From: a bacterium
GTDB lineage: Bacteria; SZUA-182; DTGQ01
Direction of reading: 5' to 3'
DNA: 64,000 nucleotides
Assembly (NCBI GenBank): GCA_040755755.1
Contig: JBFLZW010000031.1
Location: 81,371 to 145,370 of the forward strand
Positions 1-10,085 of the stretch are shown piece after piece (positions within the stretch are counted from its first letter, which is position 1; each line of letters begins with the position of its first letter). A program made the translations under genes and the position numbers. Under the pieces are notes generated by a model, which ran no database searches, was not told the origin of the DNA, and saw only the letters and a list, made by a program, of their open reading frames with translations.

Positions 1-1947
1 CGGAATGTAAAATCGCAGATGGAAAAAAGCCTCTCGCTCGGAAAAGCTCTGCTGCCGGATGTCGTGGTTATCGCCAGCAACATCGATGATCCCGGCAAGC
101 TGGCTGACCTGATCGTATCCAACCTGGTTCTGAAGACCGATGAAACCCAGAGTGTTCTTGAGATCATCGATCCTGTCCAGCGGCTCAAAAGAGTCAATGA
201 GCTTTTGTCGAAGGAGCTGGAAGTTCTGGCCATGCAAAAAAAGATCCAGTCCCAGGCCAAAGAGGAGATGGACAAGGATCACCGGGAGTATTACCTTCGC
301 CAGCAGTTGAAAGCCATCCAGCACGAGCTGGGCCAGGTGGATGAGCGCACCGAAGAAATCAATGACCTGAAATCCAAGATAGAGAAGGCCAACCTGCCGG
401 ATGAGGCCAGGAACGAGGCCGAGAAGCAATTGTCCCGCCTGGCCAAGATGCACCCTGAAGCCGCGGAATCCGGTATGGTCCGGTCCTATCTGGAATGGCT
501 GGTCGAGCTTCCGTGGAGCATATCAACCGAGGATAATCTCGACATTGCCCAGGCTTCCAGGGTGCTTAACGAGGATCATTATGACCTGGAAAAGGTCAAG
601 GAAAGAATCCTTGAATACCTGAGCGTCAGAAAGCTCAAGAAAAATAAAATGAAAGGGCCTATTCTCTGCTTTGTCGGCCCTCCGGGAGTTGGGAAAACCT
701 CCCTGGGAAAATCCATTGCCCGCTCTCTGGGAAGAAAATTCGTGCGCATCTCCCTTGGCGGTGTCCGGGACGAAGCGGAAATCCGGGGCCATCGCCGGAC
801 CTATATCGGCTCCCTGCCGGGCCGGATTATTCAGGGAATCAGACAGGCGGGCTCCAACAATCCGATTTTCATGATGGATGAAGTAGATAAAATCGGTGCT
901 GATTTTCGCGGGGACCCTTCGGCAGCCCTGCTGGAGGTTCTGGACCCTGAGCAAAATTCAGCCTTCACCGACCATTACCTGGGGATACCCTTCGATTTGA
1001 GCAATGTCATGTTTATCGCTACCGCCAACCTCCTCGATCCAATTCTGCCGGCCTTCCGGGACCGGATGGAGATCATCCATCTGTCCGGCTACACCGAGAT
1101 AGAAAAAATGAAAATCGCCAGACGATACCTGATTCCCAAGCAGCTGGAGGAGAATGGAATTACCGATAAAGACCTCTCTATCTCGGATCAGGCCACCCTG
1201 AAAATTATTAATGAGTATACGCGGGAGGCGGGATTGCGAAATCTGGAGCGGGAAATCGCCACCATCTGCCGCAAATGTGCAAAACGCAAAGCCGAAGGAT
1301 CAACTGGCAAGATGAGTGTCGTGCCGAGAAACGTCCACCATTTCCTCGGCATCCCCTCCTATCAGAGGGAGCTGGAGTATAAATCGGACGAAGTTGGTGT
1401 CGCTACCGGATTGGCATGGACCGAGTCCGGAGGAGATATTATTCATATCGAAGCTACCACCATGAGAGGCAAAGGAGCTTTGATCCTGACCGGACATCTG
1501 GGAGATATCATGAAAGAATCCGCTCAGGCAGCCCTGAGCTTTGCACGTTCCGAAGCCGAGCACCTGGGTATTGACGGAAACTTCAATGCTGAAAAAGATA
1601 TCCATATCCATATCCCGGCAGGTGCCATTCCCAAGGATGGCCCTTCGGCTGGAGTAACCATGGCTACCTCGCTGGTTTCGCTCTTCACTAATAAACCGGT
1701 CCGCAAGGATGTGGCCATGACTGGCGAAATCACCCTGCGAGGTCATGTCCTGCCGGTTGGAGGGCTGAAGCAGAAGGTTCTGGCTGCCAAGCGAATGGGC
1801 ATTAACAATATCATTGTCCCCGCACGGAATAAAAAAGATATCCAGGATATTCCGAAACAGGTACGTCAGAATATCCATTTTACCTTTGCGGAAAATATGG
1901 AAGATATTCTGAATGTTGCCCTGAAGAATACGAATGGAAATTCGTAA
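1..1947 (+). CDS. lon: ATP-dependent protease Lon, 5' end beyond window
   Basis: Lon is a cytoplasmic homo-hexameric AAA+ serine protease that degrades misfolded and regulatory proteins. The frame is open from base 1, so the first ATG at 19 is not the true start. About 648 residues are visible against 780-810 for the family, so most of the N-terminal substrate domain is missing. Visible parts are the coiled-coil end of the N-domain, Walker A GPPGVGKT near visible residue 226, an ILDEVDK-type Walker B (MMDEVDKIG), and the C-terminal protease domain. The catalytic serine lies in KDGPSAGVT (visible residue 549) and the catalytic lysine in VGGLKQK (590), so the Ser-Lys dyad is intact. The next gene follows after 29 bases and may be co-transcribed. 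Confidence 0.97.
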   Translation, partial: RNVKSQMEKSLSLGKALLPDVVVIASNIDDPGKLADLIVSNLVLKTDETQSVLEIIDPVQRLKRVNELLSKELEVLAMQKKIQSQAKEEMDKDHREYYLRQQLKAIQHELGQVDERTEEINDLKSKIEKANLPDEARNEAEKQLSRLAKMHPEAAESGMVRSYLEWLVELPWSISTEDNLDIAQASRVLNEDHYDLEKVKERILEYLSVRKLKKNKMKGPILCFVGPPGVGKTSLGKSIARSLGRKFVRISLGGVRDEAEIRGHRRTYIGSLPGRIIQGIRQAGSNNPIFMMDEVDKIGADFRGDPSAALLEVLDPEQNSAFTDHYLGIPFDLSNVMFIATANLLDPILPAFRDRMEIIHLSGYTEIEKMKIARRYLIPKQLEENGITDKDLSISDQATLKIINEYTREAGLRNLEREIATICRKCAKRKAEGSTGKMSVVPRNVHHFLGIPSYQRELEYKSDEVGVATGLAWTESGGDIIHIEATTMRGKGALILTGHLGDIMKESAQAALSFARSEAEHLGIDGNFNAEKDIHIHIPAGAIPKDGPSAGVTMATSLVSLFTNKPVRKDVAMTGEITLRGHVLPVGGLKQKVLAAKRMGINNIIVPARNKKDIQDIPKQVRQNIHFTFAENMEDILNVALKNTNGNS

Positions 1948-1976
1948 TTGGTGACTTCTCACTCTAAGGAGAACAG

Positions 1977-3158
1977 GTGTTTCATATCGCCACTGAGGAT
2001 GAGATCAAGGCCGGGGCGGTCACGGATGTTTATTTCCAGCGCACTGAAGAAATCCTGCGGCATGAAGGGATCAATCACCAGGTTGTAGCCGAGGTGACCA
2101 TGAAGGATGCTTCCCCAGGATGGAATTGGGGGATTCTGGCCGGCACGGAAGAAGTCACCCGCCTGCTGGAGGGGCTGCCGGTCAATGTCTGGGCCATGTC
2201 CGAAGGGACCCTGTTTGGCCTGGAGCAGCCGGTTCTGGTCATCGAAGGGAAATACCTTGATTTTCTAAAGTATGAAACCTCCCTGCTCGGCCTCCTCTGC
2301 CAGGCTTCCGGAATCGCCACCAAATCCTCCCGCTGCCGCAAGGCAGCCGGAAACCGGATATTAGCCAGTTTCGGAGCACGCAGAATGCACCCCGCCATTG
2401 CTCCCATGATCGAGCGCAGCGCCTTTATCGGCGGATGTGATGGCGTGGCGGTAATCAAGAGCGCCGAGCTCATTCATGAGCTGCCGGTCGGAACCATGCC
2501 CCATTCGCTGATTCTGATGCTTGGAGACACCGTCAGCGCCTGTCGTGCCTTTCACGAAACCATTGACCAGCAGATACGGCGGGTAGCCCTGATCGATACC
2601 TTCTGCGATGAAAAAGAGGAGGCCCTTCGGGTAGCCGGGCAGCTTGGTCAGAACCTGTTTGCCGTTCGTCTGGATACCCCTTCCTCCCGCCGGGGCAACA
2701 TGCGGCAGATCCTTGAGGAAGTCCGGTGGGAATTGAATCTGCGGGGCTTCCAGCACGTTAAATTATTTGTCAGCGGAGGGATCGATGAGCGCAGGATCCT
2801 TGAGCTCAACCCGGTGGCTGACGCCTATGGCGTGGGGACCGCCATCAGCAACGCCCCGGTTTCGGATTTCGCCCTCGATATTGTAGAAGTCGCAGGCAAG
2901 CCGATAGCCAAACGAGGGAAAAAATCTGGCCGGAAAACGGTGCTGCGATGCCCTGACTGCTTTCAGACTCAAGTCCTGGCCGCAACCGCTGAAGGCCTCG
3001 GCATTGCTCAACAGGAAGTCATCTGCTCCTGCGGAACCCCTCTTGAACCCCTCCTCACCCCGCTCATCCACCAGGGAAACGTAGTCCGCCCCCTTCCCTC
3101 ACCCCAGGAAATCCGCTCCTTCGTCCTCCGGCAACTTGAGCAGGTGACGTTAGTCTAG
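1977..3158 (+). CDS. Nicotinate phosphoribosyltransferase, zinc-ribbon-tailed type
   Basis: Converts nicotinate and PRPP to nicotinate mononucleotide in NAD salvage. The 393-residue product has the order of the archaeal-type NAPRTase family: an N-terminal segment with VYFQRT, the type II phosphoribosyltransferase barrel with SFGARRMHPAIAP and the VRLDTPSSRRGN stretch, then a C-terminal tail with two Cys pairs (CPDC and CSCG, roughly residues 325-355) that look like a zinc knuckle. The start is GTG, with AAGGAG at 1966-1971 six bases upstream. The TAG stop lies inside the CTAG target duplication of the IS5-type relic that follows, so the insertion did not change the protein. Family confidence is high; substrate (nicotinate rather than nicotinamide) is inferred. 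Confidence 0.88.
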   Translation: MFHIATEDEIKAGAVTDVYFQRTEEILRHEGINHQVVAEVTMKDASPGWNWGILAGTEEVTRLLEGLPVNVWAMSEGTLFGLEQPVLVIEGKYLDFLKYETSLLGLLCQASGIATKSSRCRKAAGNRILASFGARRMHPAIAPMIERSAFIGGCDGVAVIKSAELIHELPVGTMPHSLILMLGDTVSACRAFHETIDQQIRRVALIDTFCDEKEEALRVAGQLGQNLFAVRLDTPSSRRGNMRQILEEVRWELNLRGFQHVKLFVSGGIDERRILELNPVADAYGVGTAISNAPVSDFALDIVEVAGKPIAKRGKKSGRKTVLRCPDCFQTQVLAATAEGLGIAQQEVICSCGTPLEPLLTPLIHQGNVVRPLPSPQEIRSFVLRQLEQVTLV

Positions 3159-3771
3159 GTAGTGTATGCAAAGCCTGTAATTTATGTTAAGTCTTTGATA
3201 TAATGAAAGTATGGAGAAGAACAACAGAGGAGAATTAACCGATGGACAATGGGAGAGGCTGAAGGCATTGCTTCCCCCACAAAAACCAAAGACAGGGAGA
3301 CCTGTGGCGTAAGGCTGGTGTCTGGGACAAGATATTTTCTGTCCTCCAGGCACAGGGTGAGGCTCAAGGTGCTATAGAGTGGGAGGTGAACTTTGTTGAT
3401 AGCACCATCATCAGAGCCTACCAGCATGCGGCTGGGGCAAAAGGGGAGACCAATCCACAGAGGCTCTTGACTACAGCCAGGGGGGATTCAGCACCAAGGT
3501 ACACCTCAGATGTGGTTATGAGTTTACCCCAGGAGGTATAAGGAATCTCCAGAGGTCGGAGTAAAGATTTTCCCACAAGCTGGTTCAGCAAGGAGAGAGG
3601 TCTATACTTTATCCCCTGCTGCTAAGGCCACCTCCCTTTCAGGGACTCACTTGTGTTCGCCGCCTTGACAGCGCTTTCGTTTCGCGTAAAGGGCTGCTCA
3701 AGTGGTGCAGAGAATTTTCTTTATCGGTGGCTATGGAAACCCGTTTACCACTGAGGCTTTGCATACACTGC
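3159..3771 (+). mobile_element. Degenerate IS5-type element with CTAG target duplication
   Basis: The ends are 18-bp inverted repeats with one mismatch (3159-3176 and 3754-3771, core AGTGTATGCAAAGCCT). CTAG is duplicated on both sides (3155-3158 and 3772-3775), which fits the YTAR target of the IS5 group. At about 613 bp it is shorter than an intact element of that family, so internal sequence has been lost. The interior holds only transposase fragments. It sits exactly at the stop codon of the upstream NAPRTase gene. The boundaries are secure; the subgroup is inferred from target sequence and fragment similarity. Confidence 0.85.
3211..3540 (+). pseudogene. IS5-family transposase remnant
   Basis: The ATG at 3211 opens an N-terminus typical of IS5-family transposases: LTDGQWERLKALLPP followed by a GRP motif. 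A TAA at 3310 interrupts it. In another frame the sequence continues with WDKIFSVLQAQ and VDSTIIRAYQHAAGAKG, the VDST segment that carries the first catalytic Asp in these transposases. The rest is deleted or frameshifted, so it cannot make an active enzyme. Confidence 0.8.
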
Positions 3772-3871
3772 CTAGAAACAGTAGGAATAGGGAATAAAGA
3801 AAAGTTTATATGAAGTCATGTTCAAACATTCAACCATTGACTTACAAAAATTAGAAAAAGGAGGATTAAAA

Positions 3872-4087
3872 ATGGTTGATAGCATTGATGTCCATGATTT
3901 ACCGGAAGAGGAAGTTAAATTTATTCAGGAATTCACAGAGTTTATAAGACAGAAAGTAAGGAGCAATAAAGTGCAAAAAGGAGAAGAAGGGATAGAAGAA
4001 GAGATAACAGAAGAAAAAGCCCTTACCGCCCATTCTTCAAATGTAATTGGTAAACTTACGAGAAGAGAAATCTATGACTACCTCTAA
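3872..4087 (+). CDS. Putative antitoxin of PIN-toxin pair
   Basis: A 71-residue acidic protein encoded directly before, and overlapping, a PIN-domain gene. The start is set by AAGGAGG at 3858-3864, eight bases before ATG 3872; a longer reading from 3818 has no Shine-Dalgarno. The sequence is mostly helical, with a Glu/Lys-rich middle and a C-terminal LTRREIYDYL that could wrap into the toxin groove, as antitoxin tails commonly do. I do not recognise its DNA-binding fold with certainty. The assignment rests on size, charge and position. The pair is AT-rich compared with its neighbours, consistent with transfer. Confidence 0.6.
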   Translation: MVDSIDVHDLPEEEVKFIQEFTEFIRQKVRSNKVQKGEEGIEEEITEEKALTAHSSNVIGKLTRREIYDYL

Positions 4088-4517
4088 TCTTGCACTCTTG
4101 GATAGTAACATTCTCATTTATAGACATCAGGCTCTTTCGGAGTTTCACACCAGGACAAGAGCACTGTTAAGGAAAGGATTTAAAGGTGATTTGCTTCTTG
4201 GTATCTGTCCTCAGGTTCTCAATGAATTTTATGCGGTAATTACCAATCCCAGACGGGTGACCGATCCTATATCGCCAGCAGAGGCGGTTAGAGAAATTGA
4301 GACATACATTAAAGCTAAAAATATCATAAAAGTATATCCTAAAGAGGATATCTTTGATGTAACTATCCATCTCTTGAAAACCTATAAGATCAACGATAGA
4401 GATATTTTTGACCTGCAATTAGTGGCTACGATGATCTCTAATGATATTACCTGCCTTTATCCATATAACCAAAATGATTTTTCCAGATTTAAAGAGATAG
4501 AAGTATTAACACCGTAG
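4074..4517 (+). CDS. PIN-domain ribonuclease toxin (VapC-like)
   Basis: PIN-domain toxins are Mg-dependent ribonucleases that cut tRNA or rRNA when released from their antitoxin. The product shows the N-terminal strand with the first acidic residue (LALLDSNILIYR), a central CPQVLNEFYAVI helix bearing Glu, and a third cluster DRDIFDLQLVATM, so the usual acidic set is present. I chose ATG 4074, which overlaps the antitoxin end by 14 bp with AGAAGAGA in front; the upstream ATG at 4047 would add nine residues before the PIN fold. Overlap implies translational coupling. Confidence 0.8.
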   Translation: MTTSNLALLDSNILIYRHQALSEFHTRTRALLRKGFKGDLLLGICPQVLNEFYAVITNPRRVTDPISPAEAVREIETYIKAKNIIKVYPKEDIFDVTIHLLKTYKINDRDIFDLQLVATMISNDITCLYPYNQNDFSRFKEIEVLTP

Positions 4518-4589
4518 ATTATAGACTTTCTCCCCGTTGGTTGCCTTAACCGTCCACAAGGAAAGCGGTATCGTGCTGCCGCAGTCCAA

Positions 4590-4630
4590 AGCGGCTGCCG
4601 CTGCTTTTTGCCTTGTTCGTTTGCAAAAAG
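4590..4630. terminator. Possible terminator between convergent genes
   Basis: AGCGGC/GCCGCT (4590-4602) runs into a T-run at 4605-4609. The T-run is itself half of an overlapping CTTTTTGC/GCAAAAAG stem (4604-4611 with 4623-4630). It lies between the PIN toxin and the oppositely oriented radical SAM gene and could end transcription from either side. The first hairpin's loop would be tight, so confidence is low. Confidence 0.35.
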
Positions 4631-4686
4631 ATGAGGAACCTGTGCCTGGCAAGGAGGATTGAACCCTTACCTTACCCCATCCCCCT

Positions 4687-6471
4687 CTAACAGCTCCACT
4701 GCCCGCGGTTTCTGATGGCCTGGAAGCGGTGCCAGATCTCAATGAGGAACCAGTTTTTCAGGATCCATCCGATATTCATCCGCAGCAGGCGGGTGGGCCA
4801 TTCGAGCTCTTTTTTCTCACAGATGGTGTTTTCACTCAGCTTGCGGACCCTGGCTTTGAGCTTCTGCATTTGCCGGTCCCGCTCGGCATCGTCGGATATC
4901 AGCATGATGTCGTCGATCTCCTTCATGGCCTTGATGGCCAGTTGCATCCGCTTCTCCGTCCGCTCGGCCTTTTTCGGATTTATCAGGCCATAGCGGGCCT
5001 TCAGGCGGTTGAGGATCATTCCGGCCTCATAGGAGCTGTCGACGATCTCGCTTCTGGTCATCCACCTGGTTTCGTAGCTCAAGACATATTTCCAACTGGG
5101 GCTTTCCATTGCCCGGCGATGCTCTTCCACCGTGCGGCAGAGGATTTTGTAGCCGAATTTTTCGGGATCCTCGTAGGCCTCGCTCCCCGGATCGATAAAG
5201 GGGGCATAGGGAGAGATAAAGGGGATCAGCCGTCTGGTATGGCCAAATCGTTCCAGCAACAGGCGGCAGTAGTCAACGGTGTTCAGAACCGACTGATAGG
5301 TCTGCTTTGAAAGGCCGATCATGAAAAAAAGGTCGATGCGCCGGCAGCCAAGGCGCAGCGAGGTATCGATCATCCGCTCCAGTTCCTCGTTGCCGTAGGG
5401 GCGGCCAAAGGTCCTTCGGACCTCTTCATCGTGGGATTCAGGGGACATTTCGATATTGAAGTTTGGCACTGCATCGGCTATCATTTCGAGGATATCGTCG
5501 GCGGGCGGGACAAAGAACTCCACGGCTACGGGATTGCGGATTTTCTGTTTCTTCAGCTCCTTCAGCAGCCGCAGGGCATACTGACGGCCCGGCTGCATCA
5601 TGTCGCCGATGATGATGATCGGGGCATTCAGGTTGTTGTCGATGGTCTTCATGTCCCTGGCCAGCAATTCAGGATCCCGGTAGGCGGGCTTGGGGCGGTT
5701 GCAGTTTTTCCGGAAGGCGTAAGCCGCTCCTCCGCAGGTCCGGCAGGTGTGGGTGCAGCCCCGGACATTGAAAACCGCCGTAGCAGGATAGTTCAGCCAG
5801 TTCTGGTAGGGAGTATATCCGTGGAGGTCACGGTATCGCATGACCTTTTTCATGATATGGGAATAATCGATTTTAATGTCGTCAAGATCGGCCGGTACAT
5901 TGGTCAGGGGATTGACCTGCACCTTTCCCTGACTGTCCCGCCAGGTGAGGTTGGGAATATGGTCAACCTTGGGGGCAGTGTGGCCATCGGCTTCCTTGAG
6001 CGCCGAGATGAGCTGGCGCAGCGGCTCCTCGGTCGAGTCTCCCCGCATGACGTAGTCGATCTGGGGATAGCAGCGGATCAGTTCTTCATGGAAGTAGGTG
6101 GAAGAAAGCCCTCCGAAGATAACCGGTGTTGCGGGATGGTATTTTTTTACAATCTCAGCCAGAGCAAGACTCCCCTGGACATGGGGCATCCAGTGCAGGT
6201 CGATACCGAAGATGCGGGGATGGAGGTTTTTAATCTCCTCTTCCACATTGTATCGTTTGCTTCGCAGCATCTTCAGGGCGATGTTGATGATCCGGACATG
6301 GAATCCGAACCGGCTGAGGTATTCGGAAATGCTGGTAAAGCCGATCGGATACATCTCAAAAACCGGTGTCGAAGGAACCAGATCGCTGATGGGTCCAAAG
6401 AGAATGGCTTTTTCTCGAAAATCATAAACGGTTGGCGGATGAAGCAATATCAAATCTGCTTCCTGTCTCAT
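4687..6471 (-). CDS. B12-binding domain/radical SAM protein
   Basis: A 594-residue protein with an N-terminal cobalamin-binding-type Rossmann domain (about residues 1-160, starting ADLILLHPPTVYDF) and a radical SAM barrel whose cluster motif is CTHTCRTC (C-x3-C-x2-C). It resembles the Ta0216-type family of B12/radical SAM proteins, whose reaction is unknown. It has no TPR or SPASM extension; the C-terminal 120 residues are helical and basic. Its ATG overlaps the selB stop as ATGA, so it is the last gene of the sel transcript. A role in selenium metabolism is only a guess from position. Confidence 0.82.
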   Translation of the reverse strand: MRQEADLILLHPPTVYDFREKAILFGPISDLVPSTPVFEMYPIGFTSISEYLSRFGFHVRIINIALKMLRSKRYNVEEEIKNLHPRIFGIDLHWMPHVQGSLALAEIVKKYHPATPVIFGGLSSTYFHEELIRCYPQIDYVMRGDSTEEPLRQLISALKEADGHTAPKVDHIPNLTWRDSQGKVQVNPLTNVPADLDDIKIDYSHIMKKVMRYRDLHGYTPYQNWLNYPATAVFNVRGCTHTCRTCGGAAYAFRKNCNRPKPAYRDPELLARDMKTIDNNLNAPIIIIGDMMQPGRQYALRLLKELKKQKIRNPVAVEFFVPPADDILEMIADAVPNFNIEMSPESHDEEVRRTFGRPYGNEELERMIDTSLRLGCRRIDLFFMIGLSKQTYQSVLNTVDYCRLLLERFGHTRRLIPFISPYAPFIDPGSEAYEDPEKFGYKILCRTVEEHRRAMESPSWKYVLSYETRWMTRSEIVDSSYEAGMILNRLKARYGLINPKKAERTEKRMQLAIKAMKEIDDIMLISDDAERDRQMQKLKARVRKLSENTICEKKELEWPTRLLRMNIGWILKNWFLIEIWHRFQAIRNRGQWSC

Positions 6472-8399
6472 GGTGCTTCCCTTCTTTTTTTCAAAATTCT
6501 TTTATCCCCCAGTCTCATAGTCAAATTCGAAGTGTCGAAATATTCGAGCAGAGCAATAGCGTACTTTCTGGAAAATCCGAATAAATCCTTAAACTCGGCT
6601 ACCGAGATATCAGTTTTGTGCTGAAGATAGCTCTGCAGCTTCTGCTGGATCTGCGACAGGGCCTGCTGATGAAATAACAGTCCTTCTTTCAGCTTGATCA
6701 ATGTGCCTTCGTCGATCAGGTGCTGGATCAGTCTGGCAACATCGATGCCGGACGCATGGCAGGTCTGTGCCACTTCATCGAGGCCCGGAGGCTGATAGCC
6801 TGCCTGGCGGCACATGTCCAGGATTTTGGCTTTCTGTTTTTCCTCCTCCGGGGTCAATCTGATCTGGTGAGTAGACAGGCTCAGGGTTTTCTCCTGGACA
6901 ATGATTTTCCCCTGCTCCAGCAGCGAGGAAATGATCCGGGCATACAGCCGGGAATCAAGGTCCGGATGCAGGCGGACTTTCAGCTCCTCCCTGGACATTC
7001 CCGATTTCAGGGCAAACCGCTGGTGAAAGCTGGTCAAGGTGTCAATTGCCGCACTCACCAGGCCGTGGAAGACCTCCTGATGAATGACCCATTGGTCGAG
7101 CGGATCGATGACAACAATCCGCTGCTTTGCCTGCAAATGTCCAAGATGACCGGCTATTCTGTCCTGATCGAGATTGAGGCGGGTTGTCAGACGGGCATTG
7201 TTGATTCCCTGGATTCCCGCCTGACGGACGATGAATTCAAGGCGCGTCAGATCATCTCCCTCTTCCAGAATACGGAGCCCAGAAAGGACCGCCGCATCAG
7301 ACCGCCGGTGCCGGGATGGAAGGTTGTCGATGATGTTTCCGCCTCCGATGGTGATGACCGGAGAATAGGAGCGCACCACAAAGCGGTCTTTGGCCATCAG
7401 GGCCAGGGGGGATTCGAGCTGGAATTGAACCAGGGCCTCCTGACCGGGTGCAAGCTCCTCCTCCTTGTCGAGCAGGACCGCTCTGGCCAGCACCTCCGAT
7501 GTTCCGGCATGAAACCGCAGGCGGGCCCGGTTCTTCAGCGGATGAGGAGCGGACGGGAGAAGGGAAATTCGCCCGTCGAGAAGATAGGAGGCCTGCAAAT
7601 GGGAAGGCAGTGATACCACATCCCCGCGGGTCAGGTCTGCCTTTTCCACGCCATGCAGGTTAATGGCCACCCGCTGTCCGGCCAGGGCCTCTTCCACCGA
7701 CTGGTTATAGACCTGAATTCCCCGGATCTTGGCCTGTTTCCCGCCGGGGAATATTTCAACGGTCAGGCCCTTTTTCAAAGTCCCCGATAAGAGCGTACCG
7801 GTAACTACCGTCCCGAATCCTTTCATGGTGAATATCCGGTCAACCGGCAGCCGGCAGATACCTCCCGGATTCCGGGGCGAAACGCTTTTGGCCAGTTCTT
7901 CAAGGCCCTTGAGCAGAGCCGGGATCCCCTGGCCGGTCGTGGCCGAGACCGGAAAGATGGGGGCGTTTTCCAGGAAGGATTCCCGGACAAAACTCCTGAC
8001 ATCATCAAGGACCAGCTCCAGCCACTCCGGATCAACCATGTCTGTCTTGGTGACCACCACGATCCCCTTCTGGACCTGGAGCAGACGGCAGATATCGAAG
8101 TGCTCGCTGGTCTGGGGCATGACCCCTTCATCAGCGGCGATAATCAGCATCACCGCATCGATGCCGGTCACTCCGGCCACCATATGCCGCACAAACCGCT
8201 CATGACCCGGCACATCGACAATGCCAAGGCGCTCTCCATCCGGCAGGTCCAGATGGGCAAATCCCAGCTCGATCGTGATTCCCCGCTCTTTTTCCTCCTT
8301 CAGCCTGTCCGTGTCAATGCCGGTCAAGGCCCGAACCAGGGTCGTTTTCCCATGATCAATGTGCCCGGCGGTCCCCAGGATAATCCACTTAGAGTCCAT
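6468..8399 (-). CDS. selB: Selenocysteine-specific elongation factor SelB
   Basis: SelB is the GTPase that brings selenocysteyl-tRNA to the ribosome at UGA codons marked by a SECIS hairpin. The N-terminal EF-Tu-like GTPase has GHIDHGKTT (G1), the switch segment [12 protein letters not shown] and DVPGHERF (G3); domains II and III follow. The C-terminal third is winged-helix repeats that bind SECIS RNA. I chose ATG 8399 (MDSKW) because GGAG lies about eight bases upstream and the GTPase fold begins at once; an upstream reading to 8435 adds twelve unconserved residues. It follows selA after about 100 bp containing a hairpin. Its presence implies that this organism makes selenoproteins. Confidence 0.96.
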   Translation of the reverse strand: MDSKWIILGTAGHIDHGKTTLVRALTGIDTDRLKEEKERGITIELGFAHLDLPDGERLGIVDVPGHERFVRHMVAGVTGIDAVMLIIAADEGVMPQTSEHFDICRLLQVQKGIVVVTKTDMVDPEWLELVLDDVRSFVRESFLENAPIFPVSATTGQGIPALLKGLEELAKSVSPRNPGGICRLPVDRIFTMKGFGTVVTGTLLSGTLKKGLTVEIFPGGKQAKIRGIQVYNQSVEEALAGQRVAINLHGVEKADLTRGDVVSLPSHLQASYLLDGRISLLPSAPHPLKNRARLRFHAGTSEVLARAVLLDKEEELAPGQEALVQFQLESPLALMAKDRFVVRSYSPVITIGGGNIIDNLPSRHRRSDAAVLSGLRILEEGDDLTRLEFIVRQAGIQGINNARLTTRLNLDQDRIAGHLGHLQAKQRIVVIDPLDQWVIHQEVFHGLVSAAIDTLTSFHQRFALKSGMSREELKVRLHPDLDSRLYARIISSLLEQGKIIVQEKTLSLSTHQIRLTPEEEKQKAKILDMCRQAGYQPPGLDEVAQTCHASGIDVARLIQHLIDEGTLIKLKEGLLFHQQALSQIQQKLQSYLQHKTDISVAEFKDLFGFSRKYAIALLEYFDTSNLTMRLGDKRILKKRREAP

Positions 8400-8424
8400 C
8401 CCAAAGCTCCATTCCAAATAAAGA

Positions 8425-8482
8425 AAAGACACCACACAGACACAGAGACACAGAGAAAAGCACAGGATGTCGCGGTGTCTTT
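8425..8482. repeat. Inverted repeat between selA and selB
   Basis: Perfect 9-bp arms AAAGACACC (8425-8433) and GGTGTCTTT (8474-8482) flank a purine-rich CACAGAGACACAGAG spacer. On the selA/selB mRNA the hairpin is followed by TTTTCTTTATTT, so it could act as a partial terminator or attenuator. The spacer resembles the CGCAGAGACGCAGAG repeat at 13163-13287. Confidence 0.6.
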
Positions 8483-8497
8483 ATCTTTTTCAAGGTA

Positions 8498-9940
8498 TCA
8501 CCTCGCATCGCTTCCCCACTGTTCGAGAATTTGTCTGCCTGCCTGGATAATCTCCGGCACATCCTCATCCTGAATGGTCCGCAGGCTCAAAAGAAACCGT
8601 CCATGATTGATGCGCCCCAGAACAGGAGGCTGATTCAGGCGAAACCGCTCCTCGAGCTGGTTGATTTCTTTTCCGGATGAGGAGATGGCCACCGAAAGGG
8701 AAGGAATGTTGTGCAGGGGAAAGGAGCCGCCGCCCACCTGGGCATCGTCATCGACCATCTCGATACTGACAGTATCATCATCATGCCGGTCTGAGGCCAG
8801 ACCTTCCAGTATCCGTCTCCCCCGCTCCTCAAGCTGCTGACGGGAGGCGGTGATCATGCGCAGGGTGGGAATTTTCTGCAGAACGTCCGGTTCCCGGTAC
8901 AGCTTGAGCGTACTCTCAAGAGCGGCCAGGGTCATTTTGTCAGGCCGCACAGCCCTGGTCAGAGGATTTTTCCGCAGAAGTCCGGCATATTTTCCCCTGC
9001 ACAGGATAATCCCTGCCTGCGGCCCGCCCAGGAGCTTATCGCCGCTGAAGGTTACAATCTCTGCCCCCTGCTGAATGATCCGGGAAACAAGGGGCTCATC
9101 CAGCCCGTAAGGGGAAAGGTCGGCCAGCATGCCGCTTCCAAGGTCGCAGATGACGATCAGCCCCCGTTCCTTACCCAGGTGAACCAGTTCCGGAAGGCTT
9201 GTTTCTTCCGTGAAGCCCACAATCCGGAAATTACTGGGGTGTACTTTCAGAATGGCTGCACTGTCTGATGTAATCGCCTGCCGGTAATCCTCGATGCGGG
9301 TTTTATTGGTGGTGCCGACCTCCACCAGCCTGGCCCCTCCCTTTTTCATAACCTCCGGAACCCGGAAAGATCCGCCGATTTCTACCAGCTCTCCCCGGGA
9401 AACGATTACTTCCCGGGATTCGGCCAGGGTATTGAGAACCAGCAGAACCGCAGCCGCATTGTTATTTACCACCAGAGCATCTTCTGCGCCGGTCAGATGA
9501 CAGAGCAGCCGGGTGATGGAATCCCCGCGCTTTCCCCTCTTTCCGGTCAGGAGGTCATACTCGAGGTTCGTGAAGCAACTGGCCGCCGTGGTAACCCTTT
9601 CCACCGCCTCACCGGCTAAAACAGCCCGTCCGAGATTGGTATGCAGAATAATCCCCGTAGCATTGATCACTCTTCCCAATTCAGCATACTGGGTTCTCTG
9701 AAAGTACAGGTCCACTTCTTCCAGGACAGAGCTTGCCGAAACCCGGAATTCTTCAAGCTCCTGCGGGCTGGTACAGGATAAAATCCACCCTCTTTTCCCA
9801 TCAAGAACCTGCCTGATCCCCTCAACCAGAATCCACCTGGGATACCAGGAAAATCTTTCCCCCCTGGCTGCGGCATGGTGAAGGATTGATTCCACCGAAG
9901 GTATCGATCTGAGGCAGGCAGTTTGCAATTCACTCAGCAT
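8498..9940 (-). CDS. selA: L-seryl-tRNA(Sec) selenium transferase SelA
   Basis: PLP-dependent enzyme that converts Ser-tRNA(Sec) to Sec-tRNA(Sec) using selenophosphate. The product has 480 residues, a little over the usual 460. It shows the SelA N-terminal helical domain, NATGIILHTNLGRA, and the PLP lysine in the segment TFSGDKLLGGPQAG. The start ATG at 9940 begins MLSELQTACLRSIPSVE, which matches the family N-terminus. It lies 145 bp downstream of the EBP1 gene on the same strand and upstream of selB. The tRNA gene selC and the selenophosphate synthetase selD were not seen in the window. Confidence 0.96.
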   Translation of the reverse strand: MLSELQTACLRSIPSVESILHHAAARGERFSWYPRWILVEGIRQVLDGKRGWILSCTSPQELEEFRVSASSVLEEVDLYFQRTQYAELGRVINATGIILHTNLGRAVLAGEAVERVTTAASCFTNLEYDLLTGKRGKRGDSITRLLCHLTGAEDALVVNNNAAAVLLVLNTLAESREVIVSRGELVEIGGSFRVPEVMKKGGARLVEVGTTNKTRIEDYRQAITSDSAAILKVHPSNFRIVGFTEETSLPELVHLGKERGLIVICDLGSGMLADLSPYGLDEPLVSRIIQQGAEIVTFSGDKLLGGPQAGIILCRGKYAGLLRKNPLTRAVRPDKMTLAALESTLKLYREPDVLQKIPTLRMITASRQQLEERGRRILEGLASDRHDDDTVSIEMVDDDAQVGGGSFPLHNIPSLSVAISSSGKEINQLEERFRLNQPPVLGRINHGRFLLSLRTIQDEDVPEIIQAGRQILEQWGSDAR

Positions 9941-10085
9941 ACAAGCCTGTAACAGTCAGATAATTAATTCATAAGGTGCCGGTAAATGTCAGTAATTACT
10001 TTTGGGACTATTCGTCTTATCTATAAAGGTATCACAGCCCGGCCAAAATCTCAAGGCTTGATTTGGAAGTCCCTGGAAAGTCTCA

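Noticed and set aside
4506-4742. A 78-residue minus-strand frame after the PIN toxin
   Set aside because: No start site, Ala/Ser-rich composition, overlaps the radical SAM 3' end and hairpins; not convincing as a gene.
4729-6624. Long plus-strand open frames opposite the radical SAM and selB genes
   Set aside because: They are antisense shadows with no ribosome sites or recognisable domains; the minus-strand proteins have full family motifs.
9941-10085. Possible selC (tRNA-Sec) beside selA
   Set aside because: No long acceptor arm, TCA anticodon loop or GGTTCGA T-arm is found in this gap, nor in the other gaps I read.
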